A stretch of 64,000 bases of DNA from positions 1,103,333 to 1,167,332 of the forward strand of contig NZ_LGQW01000015.1 in the NCBI RefSeq assembly GCF_003116035.1, given 5' to 3'. Shown here piece by piece: positions 1-8,930 of this stretch (position 1 is its first letter; each line of letters opens with the position of its first letter). Source of the stretch: Azospirillum sp. TSH64. GTDB taxonomy: Bacteria; Pseudomonadota; Alphaproteobacteria; Azospirillales; Azospirillaceae. A program made the translations under genes and the position numbers. Under the pieces are notes generated by a model. That model was not told the origin of the DNA, ran no database searches, and saw nothing but the letters and a program-made list of their open reading frames with translations.

Positions 1-437
1 ACGACGTCGGCCTCGTGCAGGTCCCAGTTCGACTGGCCGTCGTCATGGGACAGGGCGAAATCGACGGCGTCGATGCGGCTGAAATATTCGGCGTCGAGGA
101 CGTGCTGGCGGCCGGGCTGGCGTTGCGATTCAACGCCCAGGAAGGCGGCGAGCGCGTTGATCAGCGGATCGAGCACGGGGATGCAGGGCACCTGCATCTC
201 GCGGCAGAAATCCTGGAGCCGGCGGCGCAACGTCTCGTCGACCAGCGTGAACATCACCAGCCCGTGGTTGTCCCGGATTCCCTCCAGAACGAGGTCGAGC
301 TGGCGGTCGGTCCGCACCAGATTCCAGAAATGTTCGATCGGCCGCACGTCGTCGAACTGGATGACGCAGGCGCGCGCCACGCTGTTGATCGTCTCGCCCG
401 TCGCATCGGATACGAGATGTAGGTGGAACTCTTTCAT
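1..437 (-). CDS. ppsR: Pyruvate,phosphate dikinase regulatory protein (PPSR family), C-terminus beyond the window
   Basis: Reading leftward from the ATG at 437, the first 145 residues are open to the window edge, so the gene is partial only because the window ends. The N-terminus reads MKEFHLHLVSDATGET, the signature start of the DUF299/PPSR family, bifunctional serine/threonine kinase-phosphorylases that switch PEP-synthesising dikinases on and off. Later stretches (DNHGLVMFTLVDETLRRRL, SHDDGQ) also fit the family. The nucleotide-binding loop and C-terminal half lie outside. The gene is divergent from hemE across the putative origin, as is the RP001-type gene next to hemE in Caulobacter. Family call confident; whether it acts on PPDK or PEP synthase is not decidable here. 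Confidence 0.9.
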   Translation of the reverse strand, partial: MKEFHLHLVSDATGETINSVARACVIQFDDVRPIEHFWNLVRTDRQLDLVLEGIRDNHGLVMFTLVDETLRRRLQDFCREMQVPCIPVLDPLINALAAFLGVESQRQPGRQHVLDAEYFSRIDAVDFALSHDDGQSNWDLHEADV

Positions 438-873
438 CCGTCCCCAACATTCTGTGGAGAATCCGGCCCAGATCTGTGGACAACCGGATTCACCGTCGTT
501 TCGTCCCGGCTGGGGGACTCCTCCTCCCCGATACGGCCAAGCGCGGAACAACTCCGCCGACCGCTTCGGAAGCTGGGAAGATCCGGCCCCGTCCGCCCGG
601 TTATCCACGGGACTCCCGCTCGTCCAGCTATAGCATTTCCGCCGTTTCCTGCGGTAGTGCTCCGAATCGTCCACAGATCCGCACACATGCCCGCACAAGC
701 CCCCGGATCTGTGGACAGATTCTCCGGAATCGGGGATCACCGTTATCCACAGCCATCCACCTCATCCTCTTCCTTTCTCCCTTTAAAAAATATAGTGAAG
801 AAGAGGGGATAAACCCGTCCCGGATTCTGGCGCGGAATCGGCGCCGGAATCGCGCGGGGCTTTTCGGATTCGC
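438..873. other. oriC: Putative chromosomal replication origin (oriC)
   Basis: A 436-base gene-free stretch between divergent ppsR and hemE. DnaA-box-like 9-mers: a perfect TTATCCACA at 743-751; one-mismatch copies at 453-461 and 475-483 (reverse orientation) and 601-609 (TTATCCACG); two-mismatch copies at 667-675 and 710-718. An AT-rich stretch follows the perfect box (about 770-800). GANTC, the methylation site of the alphaproteobacterial cell-cycle methylase CcrM, occurs at 459, 487, 664, 718, 727, 823, 835, 847 and 867, far above chance. In Caulobacter crescentus the origin also lies beside hemE. No TTAA-N7-TTAA CtrA box is visible. The call is strong by context and motif density but untested. 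Confidence 0.8.
770..803. other. AT-rich stretch, candidate DNA-unwinding element
   Basis: This is the longest A/T-dominated run in the origin region, centred on TTTAAAAAATATAGTGAAG at 782-800. It sits about 20-50 bases to the right of the only perfect DnaA box. In an otherwise very GC-rich sequence it is the natural place for strand opening. It could also hold the hemE promoter -10; the two roles are not exclusive. Confidence 0.5.
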
Positions 874-1971
874 ATGTCAGGGGAACGCACCGTCTTGTCC
901 GCCACCAGCTCCGACGTCCAGAATCAGGCTTCCAAGCCTGCCCTGAAGCCGATGCTCGCCGCCCTGGCGGGAGAGGTGCGGCAGCAACCGCCCTTCTGGC
1001 TGATGCGTCAGGCCGGACGCTATCTGCCGGAGTATCGCGAACTGCGGGCCAAGGCCGGCAGCTTCCTCGACCTCTGCTACAATCCCGACTTCGCGGTCGA
1101 GGTCACCTTGCAGCCGCTCCGCCGCTACGGCATGGACGCGGCGATTCTGTTCTCCGACATCCTGGTGGTGCCGCATGCCCTGGGGCAGCCGCTGGCCTAT
1201 CTGGAAGGGGAGGGGCCGAAGCTGGATCCGGTCCGCAGCGTCGAGGATTTGAAGCGCCTGTCGCGCGACCGCTTCCACGAGATGCTGGCGCCGGTCTACG
1301 AGACGGTGCGCCGGCTCTCCACCGCGATCCCCGCCGGCACGACGCTGATCGGCTTTGCGGGCGCTCCCTGGACCATCGCCTGCTACATGGTCGAAGGGGC
1401 GGGCTCCAAGGAGTATGCGCACGTCAAGCGCTGGGCCTACGGCGATCCGGTCGGCTTCGGCCAGCTGATCGACCTGATCGTCGAAGTGACCGCCGACTAC
1501 CTCTGCCGCCAGATCGAGGCCGGGGCCGAGACGGTGCAGCTGTTCGACAGCTGGGCCGGCGTGCTGCCGGTGGCGGAGTTCCGCCGCTGGGTGATCGAGC
1601 CGACGCGGCGGATCGTCGCACTGGTGAAGGCGAAGCACCCGGACACGCCGGTCATCGGCTTCCCACGCGGCGCCGGCCACGCCTATGAGGAGTATGTCGC
1701 CGGGTCCGGGGTGGACGCCGTGGGGCTCGACACCACCGTTCCGCCGGTGTGGGCCGCACAGACCCTCCAGCCGCGGCTGCCGGTGCAGGGAAACCTCGAT
1801 CCGATCATGCTGGCGGCCGGCGGCAAGGCGCTGGAGACGGCGACCCACGACATCCTGACGGCTCTGTCCGGTGGACCCTTCGTGTTCAACCTGGGCCATG
1901 GCGTCATCCAGTCGACCCCGCCGGCCCATGTGGAGGCGCTGACGCGCATCCTGCGCGACTGGCAGGGCTGA
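874..1971 (+). CDS. hemE: Uroporphyrinogen decarboxylase
   Basis: Cytoplasmic haem-pathway enzyme that removes four carboxyl groups from uroporphyrinogen III to give coproporphyrinogen III. The 365-residue product carries the family signature [14 protein letters not shown] (residues 42-55), the [12 protein letters not shown] segment with the catalytic Asp near residue 95, and [16 protein letters not shown] around 160-176. The start at 874 gives about 25 residues before the conserved core; no clear ribosome binding site precedes it, and the ATG at 952 is an alternative that would give a more usual length. It is followed after 93 bases by hemH, so the two probably form one unit. It borders the putative origin, as in Caulobacter. 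Confidence 0.96.
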   Translation: MSGERTVLSATSSDVQNQASKPALKPMLAALAGEVRQQPPFWLMRQAGRYLPEYRELRAKAGSFLDLCYNPDFAVEVTLQPLRRYGMDAAILFSDILVVPHALGQPLAYLEGEGPKLDPVRSVEDLKRLSRDRFHEMLAPVYETVRRLSTAIPAGTTLIGFAGAPWTIACYMVEGAGSKEYAHVKRWAYGDPVGFGQLIDLIVEVTADYLCRQIEAGAETVQLFDSWAGVLPVAEFRRWVIEPTRRIVALVKAKHPDTPVIGFPRGAGHAYEEYVAGSGVDAVGLDTTVPPVWAAQTLQPRLPVQGNLDPIMLAAGGKALETATHDILTALSGGPFVFNLGHGVIQSTPPAHVEALTRILRDWQG

Positions 1972-2064
1972 GGGCCTTTCCGCCAGGCCGCGCCTCAAGG
2001 GACTGAAAAAGCGACGGCGGGGGTCTGGACAGAGCGGCAGCAACGCTCCAGTTTAGCGGGCACC

Positions 2065-3183
2065 ATGAGCCAGCCATTCCCCCAGACCTCCGCCTCGAAT
2101 AACACAGCTTCCAATGCCGGCCCCGGCGGTTCGCCGCGCCGCGTCGCCGTCGTGCTGTTCAACCTCGGCGGTCCGGACGCGCCGGAGTCGGTGCGGCCCT
2201 TCCTGTTCAACCTGTTCGCGGATCCGGCCATCATCCGGCTGCCGAACCCGTTCCGCTTCCTGATCGCCAGCCTGATCAGCGGGCGGCGGGCGAAGCCGGC
2301 GGCGGCGATCTATGCCCAGCTCGGCGGCAAGTCGCCGCTGCTGGAGAACACGGAGGCCCAGGCGGCGGCGCTGGAAGGGGTGCTGGGGGCGGATCCGGCC
2401 GTCGCTGGGGCGGAGACCAAGGTCTTCATCGCCATGCGCTACTGGCACCCGATGAGCGCCGAGACGGCTGCCAAGGTGAAGGCCTACGACCCGGATCTGG
2501 TCGTGCTGCTGCCGCTCTATCCGCAATTCTCCACCACCACCACGGCGTCGAGCGCCAAGGCGTGGCATGAGGCGGCGCGCACCGTCGGGCTGACGGCTCC
2601 GACGAAGCTGCTGTGCTGCTACCCGACCCAGGCCGGCTTCATCGACGGTGCCGCGGACCTGATCCGCCCGCTCTACGAGGCCGCCAAGGCCCATGGCAAG
2701 CCGCGCGTCCTGTTCTCCGCCCACGGGCTGCCGAAGAAGGTGGTGGCTGGGGGCGACCCCTATCAGTGGCAGTGCGAGCGGACGGCCGAATCCATCGCCG
2801 CGGCGCTGGGCATCGACGATCTGGACTGGATCAACTGCTACCAGAGCCGCGTCGGCCCGATGGAGTGGATCGGCCCCAGCACCGACGCCGAGATCCGCCG
2901 CGCCGGCCAGGACGGCGTGCCGATCCTGGTGGTGCCGATGGCCTTCGTGTCGGAGCATTCGGAGACGCTGGTGGAGATCGAGGTCGAATACCGCCATCTC
3001 GCCAAGGAGGCGGGGGTGCCGCACTTCACCCGCGTGCCGACGGTCGGGGTGCATCCCGGCTTCATCGACGGGCTGGCCAAACTGGTGCGGCAGACGGTCG
3101 CGGGCAGGGCGGCGATCTGCTCGCAGAAGGGCGACCGGATCTGCCCGTCCAACTTCTCCGGCTGCCCGCAGGCGCGGCGCTGA
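2065..3183 (+). CDS. hemH: Ferrochelatase
   Basis: Inserts Fe2+ into protoporphyrin IX, the last step of haem b synthesis. The 372-residue protein shows VVLFNLGGPD near the N-terminus, the metal-site His220 in AHGLPKKVV, and a C-terminal VPMAFVSEHSETLVEIE segment. Three cysteines near the end (C352, C360, C367) resemble the ligand-bearing tail of ferrochelatases that hold a [2Fe-2S] cluster; Caulobacter ferrochelatase is one such enzyme. The first about 25 residues are Ser/Asn/Gly-rich and probably disordered. It lies between hemE and hemJ, giving three late haem steps in a row. Confidence 0.95.
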   Translation: MSQPFPQTSASNNTASNAGPGGSPRRVAVVLFNLGGPDAPESVRPFLFNLFADPAIIRLPNPFRFLIASLISGRRAKPAAAIYAQLGGKSPLLENTEAQAAALEGVLGADPAVAGAETKVFIAMRYWHPMSAETAAKVKAYDPDLVVLLPLYPQFSTTTTASSAKAWHEAARTVGLTAPTKLLCCYPTQAGFIDGAADLIRPLYEAAKAHGKPRVLFSAHGLPKKVVAGGDPYQWQCERTAESIAAALGIDDLDWINCYQSRVGPMEWIGPSTDAEIRRAGQDGVPILVVPMAFVSEHSETLVEIEVEYRHLAKEAGVPHFTRVPTVGVHPGFIDGLAKLVRQTVAGRAAICSQKGDRICPSNFSGCPQARR

Positions 3184-3211
3184 ACCGAAACGAAAAAAGG
3201 GGACACGCCCG

Positions 3212-3640
3212 GTGCTGTACGAATGGATCAAGGCGCTGCACGTCATCAGCATCATCGCCTGGATGGCGGGGCTGCTCTACCTGCCGCGCCTGTTCGTCTA
3301 CCATTGCCAGGTGCAGGCCGGATCGGAGGCGTCGGAGACCTTCAAGGTGATGGAACGCCGCCTGCTGCGCGCCATCATGAACCCGGCGATGATCGCGGCG
3401 TACGTGTTCGGCATCGCCATGATCGTGCTGACGCCGGAATGGATGAAGCAGGGCTGGCTGCATGCCAAGCTGCTGTTCGTCCTGCTGCTGACCGCCAGCC
3501 ACATGATGATGGCCCGCTGGCGCCGGGACTTCGCCGAGGACCGCAACACGCGGCCGCAGCGCTTCTTCCGCATCGCCAACGAGGTGCCGACGCTGCTGAT
3601 GATCGGCATCGTCATCTTCGTCATCGTGAAGCCCTTCTGA
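3212..3640 (+). CDS. hemJ: Protoporphyrinogen oxidase HemJ
   Basis: A 142-residue integral membrane protein with four hydrophobic helices. It starts at the GTG at 3212, chosen because AAAAAAGGGGA lies 9-10 bases upstream and gives the canonical N-terminus MLYEWIKALHVIS with the conserved His10. HemJ oxidises protoporphyrinogen IX to protoporphyrin IX and is the usual form in alphaproteobacteria lacking HemG or HemY. The 28-base gap after hemH indicates co-transcription with hemE and hemH, so the substrate for ferrochelatase is made beside it. Length and composition match the family. Confidence 0.93.
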   Translation: MLYEWIKALHVISIIAWMAGLLYLPRLFVYHCQVQAGSEASETFKVMERRLLRAIMNPAMIAAYVFGIAMIVLTPEWMKQGWLHAKLLFVLLLTASHMMMARWRRDFAEDRNTRPQRFFRIANEVPTLLMIGIVIFVIVKPF

Positions 3641-3694
3641 CCGGCCCCTTCCGAACCAGGGGGCAGGTGAATCGCCGGCCTTCCATCCCCCGGA

Positions 3695-3736
3695 AAAAGC
3701 GGAATCCGCGACCTTTGCCGGTTCCGCTTTCGTTTG
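3695..3736 (+). terminator. Terminator after hemEHJ
   Basis: Inverted repeat AAAGCGGAA (3696-3704) with TTCCGCTTT (3722-3730) about 55 bases after the hemJ stop, followed by CGTTTGA. It is a plausible intrinsic terminator, although the T-tract is short. Confidence 0.6.
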
Positions 3737-4035
3737 ACTTGCGTCCACCGATCCGATAACCATGTCAGGACCACGGGGTTTTCGCCCCGCGGCCTCCCAC
3801 GCCCACATCTGCCGATCCGACGCTCTGATCTTGAGCCGGGCCTGGTGGCTGGCGAGTTGCTCCCGTGCGGCCATTTTCCGGACGCCCTGGTGCGCACCCG
3901 CCAAAGCGCCACCCGCTGCCCACCCGACGCGACCGCGTTGCGGCGTCCGCCGCCCCCAGCCGCCGTCGGCCGGACCCTCCGGCACTCCCCACCTCCAAGG
4001 CCACTCCCCCGCATGACGATTTCACAGGCAATCCG
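3734..4035 (+). promoter_or_regulatory. Long C-rich rho leader (candidate promoter and rut region)
   Basis: About 300 bases separate the hemJ terminator from rho. A TTGACT hexamer at 3734-3739 could be a -35 with GATAAC at 3755-3760 (15-base spacing, weak). From 3901 to 4020 the strand is strongly C over G: 63 C to 29 G in 120 bases by hand count. Such C-rich, G-poor leaders are what Rho binds (rut sites), and E. coli rho is autoregulated by termination in its own leader. A small ORF (3762-4016) covers the region but has no family features and I do not call it. Confidence 0.45.
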
Positions 4036-5292
4036 ATGCATCTCCAAGAGCTGAAGTGCAAAAGCCCCGCCGAACTGCTGGCGTTCGCGGAGGAGCTGCA
4101 GATCGAGAACGCGAGCACGCTGCGCAAGCAGGACATGATGTTCGCGATCCTGAAGCAGCTGGCGGAAAACGACATTCCGATCTTCGGCGACGGCGTGTTG
4201 GAGGTGCTGCAGGACGGGTTCGGTTTCCTGCGTTCGCCGGAAGCCAATTATCTGCCGGGTCCCGACGACATTTACGTCAGCCCCAGCCAGGTGCGCCGCT
4301 TCGGCCTGCGCACCGGCGACACGGTGGAAGGGCAGATCCGCTCGCCCAAGGACGGTGAGCGCTATTTCGCCCTGCTGAAGGTCAACACCATCAATTTCGA
4401 CGCGCCCGACAAGGTCCGTCACCGCATCAACTTCGACAACCTGACGCCGCTCTATCCGGAAGAACGCATCCGGATGGAGGTCGAGGATCCCACCAAGAAG
4501 AACCTCACTGGCCGCATCGTCGACCTGGTGGCGCCGCTCGGCAAGGGGCAGCGCGGGCTGATCGTGGCGCCGCCGCGCACCGGCAAGACGGTGATGCTGC
4601 AGAACATCGCCCACTCGATCGCCACCAACCACCCCGAAGCTTACCTGATCGTCCTCCTGATCGACGAGCGTCCGGAAGAAGTGACGGACATGGCCCGCTC
4701 GGTCCGCGGCGAGGTCATCAGCTCCACCTTCGACGAACCGGCGACCCGCCACGTCCAGGTCGCTGAAATGGTGATCGAGAAGGCCAAGCGGCTGGTCGAG
4801 CACAAGCGCGACGTGGTCATCCTGCTGGACAGCATCACCCGCCTGGCCCGCGCCTACAACACCGTGGTGCCGTCATCGGGCAAGGTGCTGACCGGCGGTG
4901 TCGACGCCAACGCCCTGCAGCGGCCCAAGCGCTTCTTCGGTGCCGCCCGCAACGTGGAAGAGGGCGGGTCGCTGACCATCATCGCCACCGCGCTGATCGA
5001 CACCGGCAGCCGCATGGACGAGGTGATCTTCGAAGAGTTCAAGGGCACCGGCAACTCGGAAATCGTGCTGGACCGCAAGCTCTCCGACAAGCGCACCTTC
5101 CCGGCCATCGACATCTCCAAGTCGGGCACCCGCAAGGAGGAGCTGCTGGTCGACAAGGGCACCATGTCGAAGATGTGGATCCTGCGCCGCATCCTGATGC
5201 CGATGGGCGTGACCGACGCGGTGGACTTCCTGGTCGACAAGCTGAAGCACACCAAGTCGAACAACGAGTTCTTCGAAAGCATGAACCAGTAA
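4036..5292 (+). CDS. rho: Transcription termination factor Rho
   Basis: Hexameric RNA helicase that loads on C-rich RNA and releases RNA polymerase. The 418-residue product has the usual length: N-terminal helix bundle ([20 protein letters not shown]), RNA-binding cold-shock domain ([17 protein letters not shown]), Q-loop region LGKGQRGLI, Walker A APPRTGKT, Walker [17 protein letters not shown] and the R-loop [16 protein letters not shown]. The ATG at 4036 was chosen over upstream in-frame starts because it gives the canonical N-terminus. It is preceded by a C-rich leader and followed by a strong shared terminator facing secB. Confidence 0.98.
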   Translation: MHLQELKCKSPAELLAFAEELQIENASTLRKQDMMFAILKQLAENDIPIFGDGVLEVLQDGFGFLRSPEANYLPGPDDIYVSPSQVRRFGLRTGDTVEGQIRSPKDGERYFALLKVNTINFDAPDKVRHRINFDNLTPLYPEERIRMEVEDPTKKNLTGRIVDLVAPLGKGQRGLIVAPPRTGKTVMLQNIAHSIATNHPEAYLIVLLIDERPEEVTDMARSVRGEVISSTFDEPATRHVQVAEMVIEKAKRLVEHKRDVVILLDSITRLARAYNTVVPSSGKVLTGGVDANALQRPKRFFGAARNVEEGGSLTIIATALIDTGSRMDEVIFEEFKGTGNSEIVLDRKLSDKRTFPAIDISKSGTRKEELLVDKGTMSKMWILRRILMPMGVTDAVDFLVDKLKHTKSNNEFFESMNQ

Positions 5293-5350
5293 GGTCGCGC
5301 CGGATCCGCCCTCTCCTCTGCGGAGGGGGCGGCCTGCCGTCGCGGTACAG

Positions 5351-5389
5351 AAAAAGGGCGGGGACCTTCCGGTCACCCGCCCTTTTCCT
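5351..5389. terminator. Bidirectional terminator between rho and secB
   Basis: Near-perfect hairpin with AAAAAGGGCGGG (5351-5362) pairing to CCCGCCCTTTT (5376-5386) around a GACC/GGTC inner stem. It has A-run and T-run flanks, so it can stop transcription from both convergent genes. Confidence 0.85.
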
Positions 5390-5431
5390 TGTTCGGCTCA
5401 ACTCGATCCCTTCGGCCGATCCCGCTTGGGA

Positions 5432-5920
5432 TCAGAAGGGCGGCTGCTGCGGCTGTTCGGCCTGCTGGGCCGACTGGCGGTGGTACAGCTCGGCGAAGTC
5501 GATCGGGTTGATCATCAGCGGCGGGAAGCCGCCTTCGCGGGTCGCGCTGGAGACGATGGCGCGGGCGAACGGGAAGATCATCCGGGCGCCTTCGATCATC
5601 AGGACCGGGCGGTGATGCTCTTCCGGCAGGCCGGGGAACTGGAACAGCGCGCCATAGGCCAGCTCGACCAGGAAGGCGACGGACTCGCCCTGGCGGGCTT
5701 CGCAGCGCAGGTTCAGCGTCAGCTCGTAAATGTCGTCGCCGACCTTCTGGCCCTGGACGTCGACGCCGATGTTGACCTGAGGCTGCGGCTGGTTCGGCAG
5801 CAGGCTCTGCGGGGCGTTGGGGTTCTCGAAGGAGAAGTCCTTCACATACTGCGCGAGGACATGCATCGGCAGCGAAGACGTCTGCTGCTGCTCGGCGCCG
5901 TTGCTCATCTGATCGGACAT
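5432..5920 (-). CDS. secB: Protein-export chaperone SecB
   Basis: Tetrameric cytoplasmic chaperone that keeps preproteins unfolded and hands them to SecA. The 162-residue protein contains VKDFSFENPNAP, the strand NIGVDVQ, GALFQFPGLP and FPPLMINPIDFAELY, all conserved in SecB. The Gln/Pro-rich C-terminus lacks the zinc-site-binding tail of gammaproteobacterial SecB. GGAG precedes the ATG by a few bases. It is convergent with rho and lies downstream of, but 199 bases from, the same-strand fxsA gene. That gap holds no gene I can recognise. Confidence 0.97.
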   Translation of the reverse strand: MSDQMSNGAEQQQTSSLPMHVLAQYVKDFSFENPNAPQSLLPNQPQPQVNIGVDVQGQKVGDDIYELTLNLRCEARQGESVAFLVELAYGALFQFPGLPEEHHRPVLMIEGARMIFPFARAIVSSATREGGFPPLMINPIDFAELYHRQSAQQAEQPQQPPF

Positions 5921-6119
5921 AACGGACTCCTAATCGCCGGCCCGCTTTCCATCCCCGATCCCGGTAGGGACGGAGGGCAGGGGTCGCAGGCCGACCCGGA
6001 TGTGAGGTGACAGGGTTTGGTTCGCGACGGTTGTGCCTTCGCCCAACGGGCTGGCTATCATGGATCGGCCGTCCTGCCAACGGAAACCGCCGACGGGAAA
6101 CCGGCCGCCGGGCAGCGGC

Positions 6120-6767
6120 TCAGCGCCGCTCGTCCGGACGCTGCCTGCCCCATTGGGAATCGGTCAGCCGCGGCGCGTCGCGATCCTCGCCGGTCCTGTC
6201 CTCCGGGGTAACGTCGCGGAAATCCCCATCGATGACGCCGGGCACGCCGGGAGTGGGGCGGAAGGGATCGTCACCGCGGCGCGGACCGCCGGTGCCGAAT
6301 TCCGCACTGCCGAAACCCTGGTCGCCGCTGGTGGGGCCGCCGGCCGCGCCTCCGAAACCGGGACCGAAGCCCCCGGCTCCGAATCCACCCCGGCCCGTGG
6401 TGGTGAAGACCGGCATGCCGGCGCCGATCCGGCTGAACAACCAGCGGCCGATGCCGCGTCGCAGCGGCCGGATCAGCAGCAGGATGCCGAGGATGTCGGT
6501 CAGGAAGCCGGGGATGATCAGCAGGACGCCGGCCAGCACCGCGCAGAAGCCGTCGAGCACGGTGCCGATGGGTGCTTCGCCGCGCGCCGCCGCCGCCTGG
6601 GCCTTGCTCAGCGAGGCCAGCCCCTGGTGACGCACCAGCAGCACGCCCACCACCGCCGACAGGGCCAGCAGCCCGATGGTCGGCCCGGCGCCGATCCAAT
6701 CGCCGACCTGGATGAATCCGACGATCTCCAGGATCGGCAGAAGAAGGATCAACAACAGGGGATTCAT
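6120..6767 (-). CDS. fxsA: FxsA family membrane protein
   Basis: A 215-residue protein with hydrophobic helices at about 3-25, 28-47 and 75-100. GVLLVRHQGLASL matches the FxsA core and GFLTDILGILLLI the last helix. E. coli FxsA is linked to exclusion of phage T7 by F plasmid; the function elsewhere is unknown. The C-terminal half (from about residue 120) is a long Gly/Pro/Phe-rich tail, GGFGAGGFGPGFGG, ending in charged residues, longer than in E. coli. It is divergent from the Tim44-like gene across a 218-base region. Confidence 0.88.
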   Translation of the reverse strand: MNPLLLILLLPILEIVGFIQVGDWIGAGPTIGLLALSAVVGVLLVRHQGLASLSKAQAAAARGEAPIGTVLDGFCAVLAGVLLIIPGFLTDILGILLLIRPLRRGIGRWLFSRIGAGMPVFTTTGRGGFGAGGFGPGFGGAAGGPTSGDQGFGSAEFGTGGPRRGDDPFRPTPGVPGVIDGDFRDVTPEDRTGEDRDAPRLTDSQWGRQRPDERR

Positions 6768-6774
6768 GGTGTCC

Positions 6775-6827
6775 TTGCTCTTCGGGCTCGCTGCCCCTAT
6801 CTAGGTTTGGATAGGTCGACCGGTCGA
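6775..6827 (+). promoter_or_regulatory. Candidate promoter and palindrome between fxsA and the Tim44-like gene
   Basis: TTGCTC (6775-6780) and CTATCT (6797-6802) are spaced by 16 bases and point toward the Tim44-like gene. A perfect 12-base palindrome TCGACCGGTCGA lies just downstream at 6816-6827. The 11-mer CCCTATCTAGG here (6795-6805) recurs upstream of folE (49405-49415). Candidate only. Confidence 0.35.
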
Positions 6828-6985
6828 AAGACTGCCGGCCTCACCCAATTGGCGGTTCAATCGGCAATTACCGGCGGGCAAGCAACACGTAATGCCGAGC
6901 GGCCGCAAGGTCCAGAGGCGGGCCGGATCCGCCGGCGATTTCGCCGCAGCCAGACGTTCACGACAAATCGTATCGGAAGGAACAG

Positions 6986-7684
6986 ATGATGGGAGACGGG
7001 TTCGTGTTCATCGAGATCGTGATCTTCGCGATGATCGCGGCCTTCCTCGTCTATCGGCTGCGCAGCGTGCTGGGCCGCCGCACGGGGGAGGAGCGGCAGC
7101 GGTCCAACCCCTTCACCCCGGCTCCGGGGGCGGCGAAGCCCGACAACGTCGTGAATTTGCCGGAGCGCAACCGGACGCGACCGGATGTCGCACCCGGCGC
7201 CGACGTGGTGGTTTCGGACGAGCCGCTGTCGCTTGCCGCCTCCATCGACCAGATCCGGGCCGCCGATCCGACCTTCGACGAGAAGCATTTCCTGGAAGGC
7301 TCCAAGGCCGCCTTCGCCATGATCGTCGATGCCTTCGCCCGCGGCGACACCGCGACGCTGCGCCCGCTGCTGGCCGACGACGTCTATGACAGCTTCGCCC
7401 AGGTCATCCGCGACCGCCAAGCCGCCGGCGAGCAGCACGAGGCCCGCATCGAGCAGGTCCGCGAGGCCGAGGTGGTGGAGGCGAAGCTGGATGCCGGCCG
7501 CACCGCCCGCGTCACCGTGCGTCTGGTCTCCGATCAGGTGAATGTGGTGCGCGACCGCAACGGCGCCATCGTCGATGGCGACCCCAAGGCGCTGGTGGAG
7601 AACACCGACGTCTGGACCTTCGCCCGCAACCTCCGCTCCCGCGATCCGAACTGGGCGCTGGTCGAGGTGCGTCCTGTCCAGTGA
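6986..7684 (+). CDS. Tim44/TimA-family putative adaptor protein
   Basis: A 232-residue protein with one N-terminal membrane helix (GFVFIEIVIFAMIAAFLVY), a disordered Pro-rich linker, and a C-terminal Tim44-like domain (DPTFDEKHFLEGSKAAFAMI, RPLLADDVYDSFAQVI). Mitochondrial Tim44 tethers the import motor; bacterial homologues such as TimA are inner-membrane proteins of less clear role. GGAAGG lies six bases before the first of two adjacent ATGs, so either 6986 or 6989 may be used. MltA follows after 16 bases, an order often seen near secB in alphaproteobacteria. Confidence 0.9.
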   Translation: MMGDGFVFIEIVIFAMIAAFLVYRLRSVLGRRTGEERQRSNPFTPAPGAAKPDNVVNLPERNRTRPDVAPGADVVVSDEPLSLAASIDQIRAADPTFDEKHFLEGSKAAFAMIVDAFARGDTATLRPLLADDVYDSFAQVIRDRQAAGEQHEARIEQVREAEVVEAKLDAGRTARVTVRLVSDQVNVVRDRNGAIVDGDPKALVENTDVWTFARNLRSRDPNWALVEVRPVQ

Positions 7685-7700
7685 GGAACGACCGCCAGCA

Positions 7701-8903
7701 ATGACGCATCGTCACCGTACCGGTTTCAGCGCCATCGCCCTCTTCGGGGCGGTGGCGTTGCTGTTTTCGGCCTGCGCGCCCAAGGAGGAGGCCAAGCCGC
7801 CGCCCGACGCCCTGACCCTGGCGCCGCTGTCCTTTGCCGATCTGGCCGGCTGGCGCAGCGACCCGGTGGCGCAGGCGGTGCCGGCGCTCGCCCGCTCCTG
7901 CGCCCGCTTCAAAAGCCTGCCGGCCGACCGGATCGTCGGGCCGAACGGGGTGGCCGGGACCATCGCCGACTGGCAGGGCCCCTGCGCCCGGCTGGCGGAT
8001 CTGCCCGCCGGTGACGATGCCGCCGCCCGTGCCTTCTTCGAGCAGAACTTTACCCCCTACGCCGCCGGCAACAACGGTACCCGCGAGGGTCTGTTCACCG
8101 GCTATTACGAGGCCGAGCTGGAGGGCAGCCTGCGCCCGGATCCGGCCTATCCGGTGCCGCTCTACCGCCGGCCGCCCGATCTGGTGATGGTCGATCTCGG
8201 CGACTTCTCCGACCGTTGGAAGGGCGAGCGCACCGCCGGCCGCGTGGTCGACGGCAAGCTGAAGCCTTACGAGGATCGCGCCGCCATTGTCGCCGGATCG
8301 CTGAAGGGCAAGGGGCTGGAGCTGGTGTGGGTGAAGGACCCGATCGGCGCCTTCTTCCTGCAAATCCAGGGGTCGGGCCGGATCCGGCTGGCCGACGGCA
8401 GCGAGACGCGCATCGGCTACGCCGCCCAGAACGGCCACAAATACGTCGCCATCGGCAAGGAACTGATCGACCGCGGTGCCTTGAAACGGGAGGAGGTCTC
8501 GCTCCAGACCATCCGCGCCTGGCTGCTGGCGCATCCCGACCAGGCGGCGGCGGTGATGAACGTCAACCCGTCCTACGTCTTCTTCCAGACGCTGACCGGC
8601 GACGGCCCGAACGGCGCCCAGGGCGTGGCGCTGACGCCCGGCCGCAGTCTGGCGGTCGACTCGAAGTTCATGCCCTATGGCGTTCCGGTGTGGCTGGATG
8701 CCGAGGACCCGGTCGATGCCGGGCAGCGGCTGCAACGGCTGCTGGTCGCCCAGGACACCGGCGGAGCGATCCGTGGACCGGTGCGCGGCGATGTCTTCTG
8801 GGGCCATGGTGCAGACGCGGAGCACAGGGCCGGCCTGATGAAGAGCCGCGGGAGCTATGTGCTGCTGCTGCCGAAAAGCGTGAAGGTGGCGGCAGGAAGC
8901 TAA
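7701..8903 (+). CDS. mltA: Membrane-bound lytic murein transglycosylase A
   Basis: Cuts peptidoglycan glycan strands to give 1,6-anhydromuropeptides. The 400-residue product starts with a lipoprotein signal ending LFSAC (lipidated Cys25), so it is probably an outer-membrane lipoprotein. The MltA core shows LFTGYYEAELEGS and YPVPLYRRPPDL. The C-terminal 3D domain reads SLAVDSKFMPYGVPVWL and VAQDTGGAIRGPVRGDVFWG with its conserved aspartates. The ATG at 7701 was chosen because it begins the signal peptide; upstream in-frame sequence overlaps the Tim44-like gene. Only 16 bases separate it from that gene, so they are likely co-transcribed. Confidence 0.95.
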   Translation: MTHRHRTGFSAIALFGAVALLFSACAPKEEAKPPPDALTLAPLSFADLAGWRSDPVAQAVPALARSCARFKSLPADRIVGPNGVAGTIADWQGPCARLADLPAGDDAAARAFFEQNFTPYAAGNNGTREGLFTGYYEAELEGSLRPDPAYPVPLYRRPPDLVMVDLGDFSDRWKGERTAGRVVDGKLKPYEDRAAIVAGSLKGKGLELVWVKDPIGAFFLQIQGSGRIRLADGSETRIGYAAQNGHKYVAIGKELIDRGALKREEVSLQTIRAWLLAHPDQAAAVMNVNPSYVFFQTLTGDGPNGAQGVALTPGRSLAVDSKFMPYGVPVWLDAEDPVDAGQRLQRLLVAQDTGGAIRGPVRGDVFWGHGADAEHRAGLMKSRGSYVLLLPKSVKVAAGS

Positions 8904-8930
8904 GGGGCGGGCAGGGCAATCGCCGGGCAA

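Noticed and set aside
438..873. CtrA boxes in the origin
   Set aside because: No TTAA-N7-TTAA pair is visible; only one isolated TTAA occurs.
877..2043. Long minus-strand open frame antisense to hemE
   Set aside because: The overlapping plus-strand protein is clearly HemE; the antisense reading is a by-product of GC-rich codon bias with no family features.
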